17,125 nt of DNA from the NCBI GenBank assembly GCA_001796965.1, contig MGOA01000063.1:1-17125 (forward strand). The letters are read 5' to 3'. Each line of letters opens with the position of its first letter. The first letter of the stretch is position 1. This DNA is from Chloroflexi bacterium RBG_16_64_43. Its GTDB lineage: Bacteria > Chloroflexota > Anaerolineae > Anaerolineales > RBG-16-64-43. The notes below the pieces were generated by a model that was not told where the DNA came from, searched no databases, and was given only the letters and a program-made list of their open reading frames with translations. Made by a program: the position numbers and the translations under genes. Below, one piece after another: positions 7,504 through 14,104 of this stretch.

Positions 7504-7956
7504 CTAGGCGGCGGAGAACTCCTCCACCGTGCCGCCCGCGGCCTCGATCTTGGCGCGGGCTCCCTTGCTGATGCGCTGCACATGAATGGTCAGCGGCACC
7601 TTCACCTCGCCCCGGCCGAGAATGACCACCGGCAGTTCAGGGCGGCTGAGGAGCCCCAGCCCCGCCAGCGACTCGGGCGTGACGCGCGTGCCGGCCGGAA
7701 GGGCGCCCAGGGTCCCCAAATTGATTTCGTTGTATACCGTTCGATAGAGCGGATCGAATCCGCGCTTGAACGGCAGACGGCGGAAGAGCGGCAGGTTACC
7801 GCCCTGGAAGTACAGCCCGGGGCCCCCGCCTTGGCGCGCGCCCTGACCTTTGGTGCCGCGTCCGGCGGTCTTCCCTTGCCCGGCCGCAATGCCGCGGCCG
7901 ACTCGCTTCTTGCGATGCGTGGCGCCAGGGTTGGGCTTCAGCTCATGCAGTTTCAT
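7504..7956 (-). CDS. rplO: 50S ribosomal protein L15
   Basis: L15 is a late-assembly large-subunit protein with a long glycine- and arginine-rich N-terminus. The product is 150 residues from the ATG at 7956, opening MKLHELKPNPGATHRKKRVGRG. The following GQGKTAGRGTKGQGARQGG and the GFDPLY and IHVQRISKGARAKIEAAGGTVE segments are family-typical. The frame is open further upstream over rpmD, but those residues do not belong. AAGGAG lies 8 bases before the ATG, and the start overlaps the rpmD stop by one base (TAATG). Confidence 0.97.
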   Translation of the reverse strand: MKLHELKPNPGATHRKKRVGRGIAAGQGKTAGRGTKGQGARQGGGPGLYFQGGNLPLFRRLPFKRGFDPLYRTVYNEINLGTLGALPAGTRVTPESLAGLGLLSRPELPVVILGRGEVKVPLTIHVQRISKGARAKIEAAGGTVEEFSAA

Positions 7957-8198
7957 TACGCCTTCTCCTTGCCGGCCGGCGCGGCCTCGAGGCTGACCAG
8001 GTGAGCCACCTTGGCCAGCATGCCGCGCAATTGAGGCGTGTCTTCCTGCTCGACGACCTGATTGATGTGCCGCAGGCCCAGCGCCGCAATCGTCGCCTTG
8101 TGGCGGAATGTGTTGCCGATCGGGCTGCGCACCAAGCGCACCCACACGCGCCCTGCAGCCTGGCTCTTGCGTGCCCGCGGTTTGGATGGACTAGTCAC
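7956..8198 (-). CDS. rpmD: 50S ribosomal protein L30
   Basis: L30 is a small large-subunit protein near domain II/V of 23S rRNA. The conserved core runs from VWVRLVRSPIG through KATIAALGLRHINQ and the EDTPQLRGMLAKVAHLV end. The product is 80 residues, longer than the usual ~60 because of about 16 extra basic residues in front and a short tail behind. The start is GTG at 8198 with GGAGG 4 bases upstream, inside rpsE; no ATG is available before the core. The TAA stop shares one base with the rplO ATG. Confidence 0.93.
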   Translation of the reverse strand: MTSPSKPRARKSQAAGRVWVRLVRSPIGNTFRHKATIAALGLRHINQVVEQEDTPQLRGMLAKVAHLVSLEAAPAGKEKA

Positions 8199-8730
8199 TC
8201 TTCCTCCGCTCCCAGAAGGGCTTCAGGCTTTCAGCCGGCTTGCCGCGCATGGCGGCCAGCTTGGCCGGGTCGTACAGCCGCTCCAGGGCATCGACCGTGG
8301 CTCGCACCACGTTGAGGGTGTTCGCCGAGCCAAGCGACTTGGTGAGGATATCGCGCACGCCGGCTGCCTCGAGCACGGCACGCACGCCGCCGGCTGCGAT
8401 CACCCCCGTGCCGGGCGAAGCCGGCTTGAGCAAGACCACCGCTCCGCCGCAGCGGCCGGTCACTTCGTGCGGGATGGTCGTGCGCGAAAGCGGGATGGGC
8501 CGCATCACGTGGCGCGCACGCTCCGTGCCCTTGCGGATCGCGTCCGGCACCGTACGGCTCTTGCCCATGCCGATGCCTACCCGGCCATGGTTGTCGCCTA
8601 CCACCACTACCGTGCGAAAAGAGAAGTGGCGGCCGCCCTTGACCACTTTGGCTACCCGGGCGATGTCGATCACGCGCTCGTCAAATTCCGGCTTTTCCTC
8701 GACCCGGACGTTTCTCTCATTTCGTGGCAT
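8191..8730 (-). CDS. rpsE: 30S ribosomal protein S5
   Basis: S5 acts at the mRNA entry and decoding region; mutations affect fidelity and spectinomycin response elsewhere. The 179-residue product has the dsRNA-binding-like N-terminal domain (FDERVIDIARVAKVVKGGR, FSFRTVVVVGD, GRVGIGMGKS) and the second domain with GTGVIAAGGVRAVLEAAGVRDILTKSLGS, seen in parts. GGGAG precedes the ATG. The TAG stop lies 8 bases inside rpmD, so rpsE and rpmD overlap. Confidence 0.98.
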   Translation of the reverse strand: MPRNERNVRVEEKPEFDERVIDIARVAKVVKGGRHFSFRTVVVVGDNHGRVGIGMGKSRTVPDAIRKGTERARHVMRPIPLSRTTIPHEVTGRCGGAVVLLKPASPGTGVIAAGGVRAVLEAAGVRDILTKSLGSANTLNVVRATVDALERLYDPAKLAAMRGKPAESLKPFWERRKSD

Positions 8731-8744
8731 GTCTCACTCCCGCG

Positions 8745-9110
8745 CTAGAACTCGAGCCCGGCCTCGCGCGCACCATCCGCCAGCGCGCGCACGCGACCCT
8801 GATAGCGGTACCCGCCGCGATCAAAGACGACGGCGGCAATGCCCTTCGCCCGCGCCCGCTCGGCCACCAGCTTGCCCACTTCCTTGGCTTGCTGGCTCTT
8901 GTTGAGGCCTTTGAGCTTGGAGGCCAGACCGCGGTCGAGGGTCGACGCGGCGGCCAATGTCTGCCCGCGCTCGTCGTCAATCACCTGGGCGTACACCTCC
9001 GACAGGCTGCGGAAGACGCTCAGCCGCGGGCGCGCGGTGGTGCCGCTGACGGTGCGGCGGATATGCATGTGGCGGCGCCTGCGCGCCTGAGTCCGAGATT
9101 TGTGCGCCAT
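8745..9110 (-). CDS. rplR: 50S ribosomal protein L18
   Basis: L18 binds 5S rRNA together with L5 in the central protuberance. The product is 121 residues, with a basic N-terminus (RTQARRRRHMHIRR), the family motif RPRLSVFRS, then VYAQVIDDERGQTLAAAST and the C-terminal VVFDRGGYRYQGRVRALADGAREAGLEF region. Two adjacent ATG codons are available; the second (9110) is better spaced from AGGTGAG and gives the common MAHK-type start, while the first (9113) would add one Met. It lies 11 bases after rplF and 14 before rpsE. Confidence 0.96.
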   Translation of the reverse strand: MAHKSRTQARRRRHMHIRRTVSGTTARPRLSVFRSLSEVYAQVIDDERGQTLAAASTLDRGLASKLKGLNKSQQAKEVGKLVAERARAKGIAAVVFDRGGYRYQGRVRALADGAREAGLEF

Positions 9111-9121
9111 CATCTCACCTG

Positions 9122-9673
9122 TTACTTGGCGGCAGCCTTGCCGGCCTTGCCCGCCTTGTGGCGAACCCGTTCCCCGACGTAGCGCAGACCCTTGCCCTTG
9201 TACGGCTCGGGCGGACGGATCTTGCGCAGGTCGGCGGCCACCTGGCCGACGAGTTCCTTGTCGTATCCGCTCACCTGAATGATGCGCGTCTTCTCCTCCA
9301 CACTGAAGCCGATGCCTTCCGGCGGCTTGACCACCACTGGATGCGAGAAGCCCACGCTCACGACCAGGTTCTTTTCCTTAAGCTCGGCGCGGTACCCCAC
9401 GCCTTCGATTTGCAGCTTCTTGGAGTAGCCCTGGCTCACCCCGGTGACCATGTTCTGGAGCAGCGCACGCGTCATTCCGTGAAACGCGCGCCAGCGCCGC
9501 TCGTCGCTTTCCCTTTGCACGGTCAGCTCTTCGCCCTGCTGGGCGATAGTCAGGCCGTGCGGGAAGGAGCGAGTCAACTCGCCCTTCGGGCCGCGCACGT
9601 GCACCTGGGTGCCGGTGACCTCCACCTTCACTCCGGCCGGGATCTTCACCGGCATTCGTCCAATTCGCGACAC
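9122..9673 (-). CDS. rplF: 50S ribosomal protein L6
   Basis: L6 lies near the factor-binding site of the large subunit and has two similar alpha/beta domains. The 183-residue product opens SRIGRMPVKIPAGVKV and contains VRGPKGELTRSFP, the central GYSKKLQIEGVGYRA and the signature KIRPPEPYKGKGLRY. The end is a Lys/Ala tail. The start is GTG at 9673, fixed by an AAGGAGG site 5 bases upstream; an ATG six codons later would cut off conserved residues. It follows rpsH by 45 bases. Confidence 0.97.
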   Translation of the reverse strand: MSRIGRMPVKIPAGVKVEVTGTQVHVRGPKGELTRSFPHGLTIAQQGEELTVQRESDERRWRAFHGMTRALLQNMVTGVSQGYSKKLQIEGVGYRAELKEKNLVVSVGFSHPVVVKPPEGIGFSVEEKTRIIQVSGYDKELVGQVAADLRKIRPPEPYKGKGLRYVGERVRHKAGKAGKAAAK

Positions 9674-9678
9674 GCCAA

Positions 9679-9685
9679 CCTCCTT
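9679..9685 (-). promoter_or_regulatory. Ribosome binding site of rplF (supports GTG start)
   Basis: The minus strand reads AAGGAGG, a near-perfect Shine-Dalgarno match, 5 bases before the GTG at 9673. It is among the strongest sites in the window and makes the non-ATG start convincing. Confidence 0.75.
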
Positions 9686-9718
9686 GCGCCCGTTCTGGCC
9701 GTGCTGCGCCAGGCGCGC

Positions 9719-10129
9719 TTACCAGACCTTGCAGATCACTTCGCCGCCCACGCCAAGCTTGCGGGCGCGCGCGCCGGTCATCACGCCCTTGGGCGTGGAG
9801 AGAATCGTTACCCCCAGGCCCGACAGCACCCGCGGGATCTCGTTGCGTCCGGCATACACCCGCCGCCCAGGGCGGCTGACGCGCTCGAGCCCGGCGATCA
9901 CCGGGCGCCGCTCACGGCGCTCGCCGACGTACTTGAGGTGGACACGCAACGCGGAAAACTTGCCCTCTTCGTCGACCACCTCGAACTTGTCGATGTAACC
10001 TTCGTCCTTAAGGATCTGCGCCAGCGAGGCCTTGATGCGCGAGGCAGGCATAGCCACGACGGCATGCCCGGCCATCAGCCCGTTGCGAATGCGGGTTAGC
10101 ATGTCGGCGATAGGATCCATAATGGTCAT
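9719..10129 (-). CDS. rpsH: 30S ribosomal protein S8
   Basis: S8 binds the central domain of 16S rRNA and, in E. coli, represses spc-operon translation. The 136-residue product begins MTIMDPIADMLTRIRNG and ends with the family block LGVTILSTPKGVMTGARARKLGVGGEVICKVW, of which the STPKGVMTG core is diagnostic. AAGGAG stands about 9 bases before the ATG at 10129. A second ATG three codons later is possible but less like the family. Regulation by S8 cannot be judged from this sequence. Confidence 0.97.
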   Translation of the reverse strand: MTIMDPIADMLTRIRNGLMAGHAVVAMPASRIKASLAQILKDEGYIDKFEVVDEEGKFSALRVHLKYVGERRERRPVIAGLERVSRPGRRVYAGRNEIPRVLSGLGVTILSTPKGVMTGARARKLGVGGEVICKVW

Positions 10130-10169
10130 GAGATGACTCTCCTTCCGATCCAGAAAGGCACACCCGCCC

Positions 10170-10352
10170 CTACCACGAGGCCTTCGTCACGCCGGGGATT
10201 CTCCCCGCCAAAGCCTGCTCGCGGAAGCAAATCCGGCACATTTGGAACTTGCGCATATAGCCGCGCGGGCGGCCGCACAGGCGGCAGCGGTTGCGCACTT
10301 GCACCGGGTACTTGCGGCGGGTCTCACGAATGACAATCGATTTCTTGGCCAT
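10170..10352 (-). CDS. rpsN: 30S ribosomal protein S14, short zinc type (type Z)
   Basis: S14 helps build the small-subunit head near S3 and S10. This is the short form, 60 residues, with a zinc site of two CxxC pairs: C23–C26 (CRLC) and C39–C42 (CRIC). The core GRPRGYMRKFQMCRICFRE and the end GRIPGVTKASW are family-typical. The N-terminal ~20 residues are more divergent than the core. It starts 2 bases after rplE and is followed by 40 bases before rpsH. The type Z form argues against most Proteobacteria. Confidence 0.97.
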   Translation of the reverse strand: MAKKSIVIRETRRKYPVQVRNRCRLCGRPRGYMRKFQMCRICFREQALAGRIPGVTKASW

Positions 10353-10354
10353 GC

Positions 10355-10903
10355 TCAGGCCCCTTTCCGGAACGGCATACCGAGTAGCTGCAGCAGGCGT
10401 CGGCCCTCTTCATCGTTGCGCGCGCTGGTCACAATCGTCACCTCAAACCCGCGCGCCTTGTCGATCTTGTCGTACTGGATTTCCGGGAAGATCAGCTGCT
10501 CGCGCAGGCCGAGCGTGTAGTTGCCGCGCCCGTCGAAGCTGTCCTCGGGCACGCCGCGGAAATCGCGCACCCGCGGCAGGGCCACGTTCATCAGCCGGTC
10601 GAGGAACGACCACATGCGCTCGCCGCGCAGGGTAACCATCGCGCCGATGACGCGCCCCTCGCGCAACTTGAAGTTGGCGATGCTCTTGCGCGCCTTGGTC
10701 ACCACCGGCTTCTGCCCGGCGATGATCGTCAGGTCGCCCACCGCCGCCTCGAGCGCTTTGGGGTTGTCGAGCGCCTCACCCAACCCGATATTGACCACGA
10801 TCTTGCGCACCTGCGGCACCTGCATTGGATTGGTGTAGCCGAAATCGCGCCGCAGGGCAGGCACAATGTCCGTTCGATAGCGTTCCAACAAGTTATGAGC
10901 CAT
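10355..10903 (-). CDS. rplE: 50S ribosomal protein L5
   Basis: L5 binds 5S rRNA with L18 and contacts the P-site tRNA. The 182-residue product matches the usual ~180. Family features include RRDFGYTNPMQVPQVRKIVVNIGLGEA (residues about 18–44), KPVVTKARKSIANFKLREG and VRDFRGVPEDSFDGRGNYTLGLREQLIFPEI toward the C-terminus. The ribosome binding site is weak: a GGAG lies about 12 bases before the ATG. The stop is 2 bases from the rpsN start. Confidence 0.98.
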   Translation of the reverse strand: MAHNLLERYRTDIVPALRRDFGYTNPMQVPQVRKIVVNIGLGEALDNPKALEAAVGDLTIIAGQKPVVTKARKSIANFKLREGRVIGAMVTLRGERMWSFLDRLMNVALPRVRDFRGVPEDSFDGRGNYTLGLREQLIFPEIQYDKIDKARGFEVTIVTSARNDEEGRRLLQLLGMPFRKGA

Positions 10904-10924
10904 GGCTCTTCTTCACTCCAGCGG

Positions 10925-11245
10925 CTAGGCGTCGATCACGGCGTGGCAATTCTTGCACACCCGCACGCGCCGTTCGCCCTGTGCCTGCCGGCCCACCCGT
11001 GAGGCTTCACCGCACTTGGGGCAGACCAGCATCACGTTCGAAAGATGCAGCGGCCCAGGAAACTCAACAATGCCCGGGGTCAACGACCGGCCTTGGGTCT
11101 GGACCTGGCGCTTGTGCTTCTTGCGCAGGTTGATACCTTCCACCACCACGAACTCGGCGCTCGGGATGACGCGCAGCACCTGGCCGCGCTTGCCGCGGTC
11201 CTTCCCGCTCAGCACTTCGATCGTGTCGCCCTTCTTGATGTTCAC
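10925..11245 (-). CDS. rplX: 50S ribosomal protein L24, zinc-ribbon type
   Basis: L24 starts large-subunit assembly by binding the 5' end of 23S rRNA. The start is GTG at 11245 with GAGGAG 6 bases upstream. The N-terminal KOW motif reads IKKGDTIEVLSGKDRGKRG. A C-terminal four-cysteine ribbon is present (C75, C78, C97, C100: CPKC and CKNC), as in the cysteine-bearing form seen in several phyla. Length is 106 residues. It lies 67 bases after rplN and 21 before rplE. Confidence 0.97.
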   Translation of the reverse strand: MNIKKGDTIEVLSGKDRGKRGQVLRVIPSAEFVVVEGINLRKKHKRQVQTQGRSLTPGIVEFPGPLHLSNVMLVCPKCGEASRVGRQAQGERRVRVCKNCHAVIDA

Positions 11246-11299
11246 AGTCGGCTCCTCATCCTGCGCGCGAACCCGTACGCTCGCGGCCCCGGATCCTCT

Positions 11300-11313
11300 G
11301 GGGGCACGCCCCC
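11300..11313 (-). other. Stem-loop at the rplN stop
   Basis: The minus strand reads GGGGGCGTGCCCCC, a perfect inverted repeat whose first base is the last base of the rplN TAG. It can form five to six G-C pairs with a 2 to 4 base loop. No run of T follows, so it is not a standard intrinsic terminator, and rplX follows only about 55 bases later. It may slow 3' decay or mark an RNA processing point, or be chance in GC-rich DNA. Confidence 0.4.
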
Positions 11314-11684
11314 TAGAGCACCTCGGGGGCCAGCGAGACGATCTTCATGAAGCCCTTCTCGCGTAACTCGCGCGCCACCGGCCCGAAAATGCGGGTGCCT
11401 CTGGGGTTCTCACCGTCGGCATCCAAAATGACGGCCGCGTTATCGTCGAAGCGGATGTACGACCCATCCTCGCGGCGGTACTCTTTGGTGGTGCGCACAA
11501 TCACGGCCTTGACCACTTCGCTCTTCTTCACCGCCCCCTGAGGCGCGGCGGATTTCACCGCGGCCACCACCACGTCGCCGATGGAGCCCGTCTTGCGGCG
11601 CGAGCCGCCCTGAATGTGGATCACCAACAACTCGCGCGCGCCGGTGTTATCGGCCACCGTCAGGCGCGTCTCTTGTTGGATCAT
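11313..11684 (-). CDS. rplN: 50S ribosomal protein L14
   Basis: L14 forms part of the inter-subunit bridges and is the target of the silencing factor RsfS in other bacteria. The product is 123 residues, the normal length, opening MIQQETRLTVADNTGARELL and including SIGDVVVAAVK, AVIVRT and the NPRGTRIFGPVARELREKGFMKIVSLAPEVL tail, seen in parts. GGAGG is 6 bases before the ATG. The start overlaps rpsQ. A short perfect stem-loop begins at the last base of its TAG stop. Confidence 0.98.
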   Translation of the reverse strand: MIQQETRLTVADNTGARELLVIHIQGGSRRKTGSIGDVVVAAVKSAAPQGAVKKSEVVKAVIVRTTKEYRREDGSYIRFDDNAAVILDADGENPRGTRIFGPVARELREKGFMKIVSLAPEVL

Positions 11685-11974
11685 GGCGCACCTCCGGCGT
11701 TGGCGGCGTCAGGCGACACCGCCACCTGCTGCCCGCGCTGAAGGACCTTTTCCACCACCCAGCGTTTGCTGTGCGAGAGGGGGCGGCTCTCGACCAGTTC
11801 CACTTTATCGCCCAGGCCGCAACCCAGCGGATCGTGGGCCATGAATTTCGACGAGCGGTGCACCACTTTGCCGTACAGCGGGTGGCGCACGGTGTAATCC
11901 ACACGCACGACGACGCTCTTGGTCATGCGGGCGCTCACCACGGTGCCGATCATGCGGCGACGTTCGTTGGTCAT
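11681..11974 (-). CDS. rpsQ: 30S ribosomal protein S17
   Basis: S17 is an early-binding OB-fold protein of the small-subunit body. The 97-residue product has the family pattern: RRRMIGTVVSARMTKSVVV, then YGKVVHRSSKFMAHDP, GDKVELVESRPLS and SKRWVVEKVL. The last ~15 residues form a soft Ala/Gly/Pro tail beyond the usual ~85-residue core. The ATG overlaps the rpmC stop and the TGA overlaps the rplN ATG by four bases each. It is the last gene of the classical S10 block, with no break before the spc block. Confidence 0.97.
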   Translation of the reverse strand: MTNERRRMIGTVVSARMTKSVVVRVDYTVRHPLYGKVVHRSSKFMAHDPLGCGLGDKVELVESRPLSHSKRWVVEKVLQRGQQVAVSPDAANAGGAP

Positions 11975-12186
11975 GCTTGCTGTCCTTCCCCTTCCGCTGT
12001 GAGCTCCCGCTCGCGCAGAAGCGTTTCGATGCGGGCAATGGTGCGGCGCACGACCTTGAGCCGGGTGTAGTCCGAGAGCTGGCCCATGGTGAACTGGAAG
12101 CGCAGCTTCATATACTCGTCGCGCGTTTCATCGAGCTTGGCGCGCAATTCAGCGGTCGCGAGGGCGCGCAATTCTTCACTGTTCAT
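11971..12186 (-). CDS. rpmC: 50S ribosomal protein L29
   Basis: L29 is a small two-helix protein at the tunnel exit, next to L23. The product is 71 residues and opens MNSEELRALATAELRAKLDE, followed by the family signature EYMKLRFQFTMGQL and RLKVVRRTIARIETLLRERE. GAGGAGG lies 4 bases before the ATG, inside the end of rplP. It overlaps rplP at the start and rpsQ at the stop, each by ATGA, so the three genes are probably translated in a coupled way. Confidence 0.97.
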   Translation of the reverse strand: MNSEELRALATAELRAKLDETRDEYMKLRFQFTMGQLSDYTRLKVVRRTIARIETLLRERELTAEGEGQQA

Positions 12187-12617
12187 GGCGCCTCCTCGAT
12201 GCGCCCGGTCTCCAGGCGCGCGATGCGCTTGGTGCGCAAGGCGAGCTTGAAGGCGGCCCGCTCCAAAGCTTCCAGGGCGGCCTCTTCGGGCAGGCCACCG
12301 ACCTCAAAGATGATGCGCCCGGGCTTGACCACCGCCACCCAGTGATCTACCGCGCCCTTGCCCTTGCCCATACGGGTCTCGGCAGCTTTGCGCGTCACCG
12401 GCTTGTCGGGGAAGATGCGGATCCAGATCTTCCCGCGGCGCTTCATGGAATGGACCAAGGCACGGCGCGCCGCTTCGATTTGGCGTTGGGTCATCCAGCC
12501 GGGTTCCAAGGCTTGCAGCCCCCACTCCCCGAACGCCAACTCGGTGCCACGGGTCTCGTGGCCCTTCATGCGGCCGCGCATTTGCTTGCGCCATTTCACA
12601 CGCTTCGGCAATAACAT
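12183..12617 (-). CDS. rplP: 50S ribosomal protein L16
   Basis: L16 sits beside the A-site tRNA elbow on the large subunit and is needed for late assembly. The 144-residue product begins MLLPKRVKWRKQMRGRMKG and contains the family segments FGEWGLQALEPGW, RKIWIRIFPDKPVT-like (GKIWIRIFPDKPVT) and MGKGKGAVDHWVAVVKPGRI. The length is near the usual 137–145. GAGGTGAGG precedes the ATG. Its TGA stop overlaps the rpmC start by four bases, beginning a run of three consecutive ATGA junctions. Confidence 0.98.
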   Translation of the reverse strand: MLLPKRVKWRKQMRGRMKGHETRGTELAFGEWGLQALEPGWMTQRQIEAARRALVHSMKRRGKIWIRIFPDKPVTRKAAETRMGKGKGAVDHWVAVVKPGRIIFEVGGLPEEAALEALERAAFKLALRTKRIARLETGRIEEAP

Positions 12618-12669
12618 AGCCTCACCTCACTTCGCCGCGCGGATGGGCTGGCCACCCCGCGGAGCACGG

Positions 12670-13350
12670 CTACTCGCTGACGTAAGCGCCTTCAGTCGCC
12701 GGCATGTTCGTCTCGTCCGTTTCGGGGCGCGCTTCACCCCGGAAGATCCACACCTTGACCCCGATGCGCCCGAAGGTGGTCAGGGCCTCGGCCCGCGCAA
12801 AATCCACATCGGCGCGCAGCCATTGCAGTGGTACCCGGCCTTCGCGCACCCATTCGGTGCGGCGCATCTCGCTGCCCGAGAGCCGCCCGGCGCACATGAC
12901 CTTGATGCCCTTGGCGCCCTGGCGCATGGCCGAACTGACCGCGCGCTTCATCGCCCGGCTGTGGCCGATGCGCCGCTCGAGCTGGCGCGCAATATTGTCG
13001 GCTACCAACGGCGCTTCCAGGTCGGGCGCATTCACTTCCACCACCTTGAGGTCCACCTTGCAGCCGGTGAGCTGCTCCAGGTGCTGGCGCAGTTCTTTCA
13101 CCGTGGCCCCTTTGCGCCCGATAAACACCCCGGGCTTGGCGGTGTGCACGAACACGCGCACCAGGTTGTGGTTGCGCTCGATCTCCACCCGCGCGATGGC
13201 CGCACTGGTCGCGTCCTTGAGAATCAGGCGGCGGATGGCGATATCCTGGTGCAACTGGCTGGCGTACTCCTTGCCGCTCGCGAACCAGCGGCTGTCCCAG
13301 CTCTTGTTGATGCCCAGGCGAAATCCGATCGGATGTACTTTGCGCCCCAT
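12670..13350 (-). CDS. rpsC: 30S ribosomal protein S3
   Basis: S3 is a small-subunit head protein at the mRNA entry channel. The product is 226 residues from the ATG at 13350, giving the classic MGRKVHPIGFRLGI opening. An ATG-like start 17 codons upstream would add residues foreign to the family and lacks a site, whereas AGGAG stands 5 bases before 13350. The type II KH domain shows its GxxG loop as GRKG at residues 78–81. The C-terminal domain includes GRLSGSEMRRTEW and GVKVWIFRGE. The end is short and acidic. It follows rplV by 59 bases and precedes rplP by 52. Confidence 0.97.
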   Translation of the reverse strand: MGRKVHPIGFRLGINKSWDSRWFASGKEYASQLHQDIAIRRLILKDATSAAIARVEIERNHNLVRVFVHTAKPGVFIGRKGATVKELRQHLEQLTGCKVDLKVVEVNAPDLEAPLVADNIARQLERRIGHSRAMKRAVSSAMRQGAKGIKVMCAGRLSGSEMRRTEWVREGRVPLQWLRADVDFARAEALTTFGRIGVKVWIFRGEARPETDETNMPATEGAYVSE

Positions 13351-13409
13351 AGCATCTCCTGGCCCGGTGCCGGCCGCCGCCCCGCAGGGCGCGCCGTGCA
13401 CTGGAATTC

Positions 13410-13754
13410 TTACTCGGCCGTCACTTCGCGCAAGGTGATGGTGACGTGCGACGTGCGCCGCAGAATCGGCTTGAACCGTCCGCGCGCACCGAAGCGCCGC
13501 CAGCGGCGGGTCGGTCCTTCATTGGCGAAGATCCCGCTCACCACCAGATCCTCCGTGCGCCAACCGGCGTTCTCTTCGGCATTGGCCATGGCCGAGCGCA
13601 GCAACTTGGCCACATCGTGCGCGGCGGTCTGCGGCATGCTCTGCAGGAGGGCCAATGCCTGCGGCGCCTTGCGCCCGCGAATGACGTTGATGACGCGCCG
13701 CATCTTTTGCGCCGAGGAGGGTGCGAAGCGCAGGGTTGCCCGGACTTCTTCCAT
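13410..13754 (-). CDS. rplV: 50S ribosomal protein L22
   Basis: L22 binds all domains of 23S rRNA and its long beta-hairpin lines the nascent-chain tunnel, where changes give macrolide resistance in other bacteria. The 114-residue product has the family length and pattern: RFAPSSAQKMRRVINVIRG near the N-terminus, a central LLRSAMANAEEN helix, and the hairpin GPTRRWRRFGARGRFKPILRR, given here by its ends. No resistance call is made. It starts 3 bases after rpsS behind an AAGGAGG site that lies within the end of rpsS. Confidence 0.97.
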   Translation of the reverse strand: MEEVRATLRFAPSSAQKMRRVINVIRGRKAPQALALLQSMPQTAAHDVAKLLRSAMANAEENAGWRTEDLVVSGIFANEGPTRRWRRFGARGRFKPILRRTSHVTITLREVTAE

Positions 13755-13757
13755 GGG

Positions 13758-14075
13758 CTATCCCTCCTTGGCGGCGGGGGCCGGCACCGCGGGCGTGGCC
13801 GCTGTGGTGGCGGCCTCTCGCGTCACATGCCCGCGAAAGGTGCGCGTCGGGGCGAATTCGCCCAGGCGGTGGCCGACCATATTCTCGGTGACGTAGATCG
13901 GCACGTGTCGCCGGCCGTCGTGAACCGCGATGGTGTGGCCCACCATCTGCGGGAAGATCGTGCTGGCCCGGCTCCAGGTGCGAATGACTTTCTTCTCGCC
14001 GCGCTGGTTCATGGCTTCGACCTTCTTGAGCAGCTTCGGTTCGACGAACGGCCCCTTCTTCAGCGATCGCGACAT
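13758..14075 (-). CDS. rpsS: 30S ribosomal protein S19
   Basis: S19 lies in the head of the small subunit near the A site and forms a complex with S13. The first ~85 residues match the family well: MSRSLKKGPFVEPKLLKKV, the IRTWSRASTIFPQMVGHTIAVH stretch (positions about 31–52) and GHRLGEFAPTRTFRGH. The product is 105 residues, longer than the ~92 I expect. The extra end is rich in Ala, Thr and Pro and is probably disordered. A GGAGG site is 7 bases before the ATG. The stop is 3 bases from rplV. Confidence 0.98.
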   Translation of the reverse strand: MSRSLKKGPFVEPKLLKKVEAMNQRGEKKVIRTWSRASTIFPQMVGHTIAVHDGRRHVPIYVTENMVGHRLGEFAPTRTFRGHVTREAATTAATPAVPAPAAKEG

Positions 14076-14104
14076 GTTCTTGCCTCCACACTAAACCCGA
14101 CGCC

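Noticed and set aside
7957..8145. A 63-residue N-terminal extension of L15
   Set aside because: It overlies rpmD in another frame, and the family-typical MKLHELKPN start at 7956 follows an AAGGAG site.
9158..10099. A 313-codon open frame on the plus strand
   Set aside because: It is antisense to rplF and rpsH. Composition is rich in His, Ala and Arg as expected of a mirror frame; no domain was recognised.
12635..12662. Hairpin between rpsC and rplP (CCGCG paired with CGCGG)
   Set aside because: The loop is long and the inner pairing uneven, and short GC stems are common by chance in this DNA. No T run follows.
12358..13896. A 512-codon open frame on the plus strand
   Set aside because: It is antisense to rplP, rpsC, rplV and rpsS and is a shadow of their codon use. 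No family motif or sensible ribosome binding site was seen.
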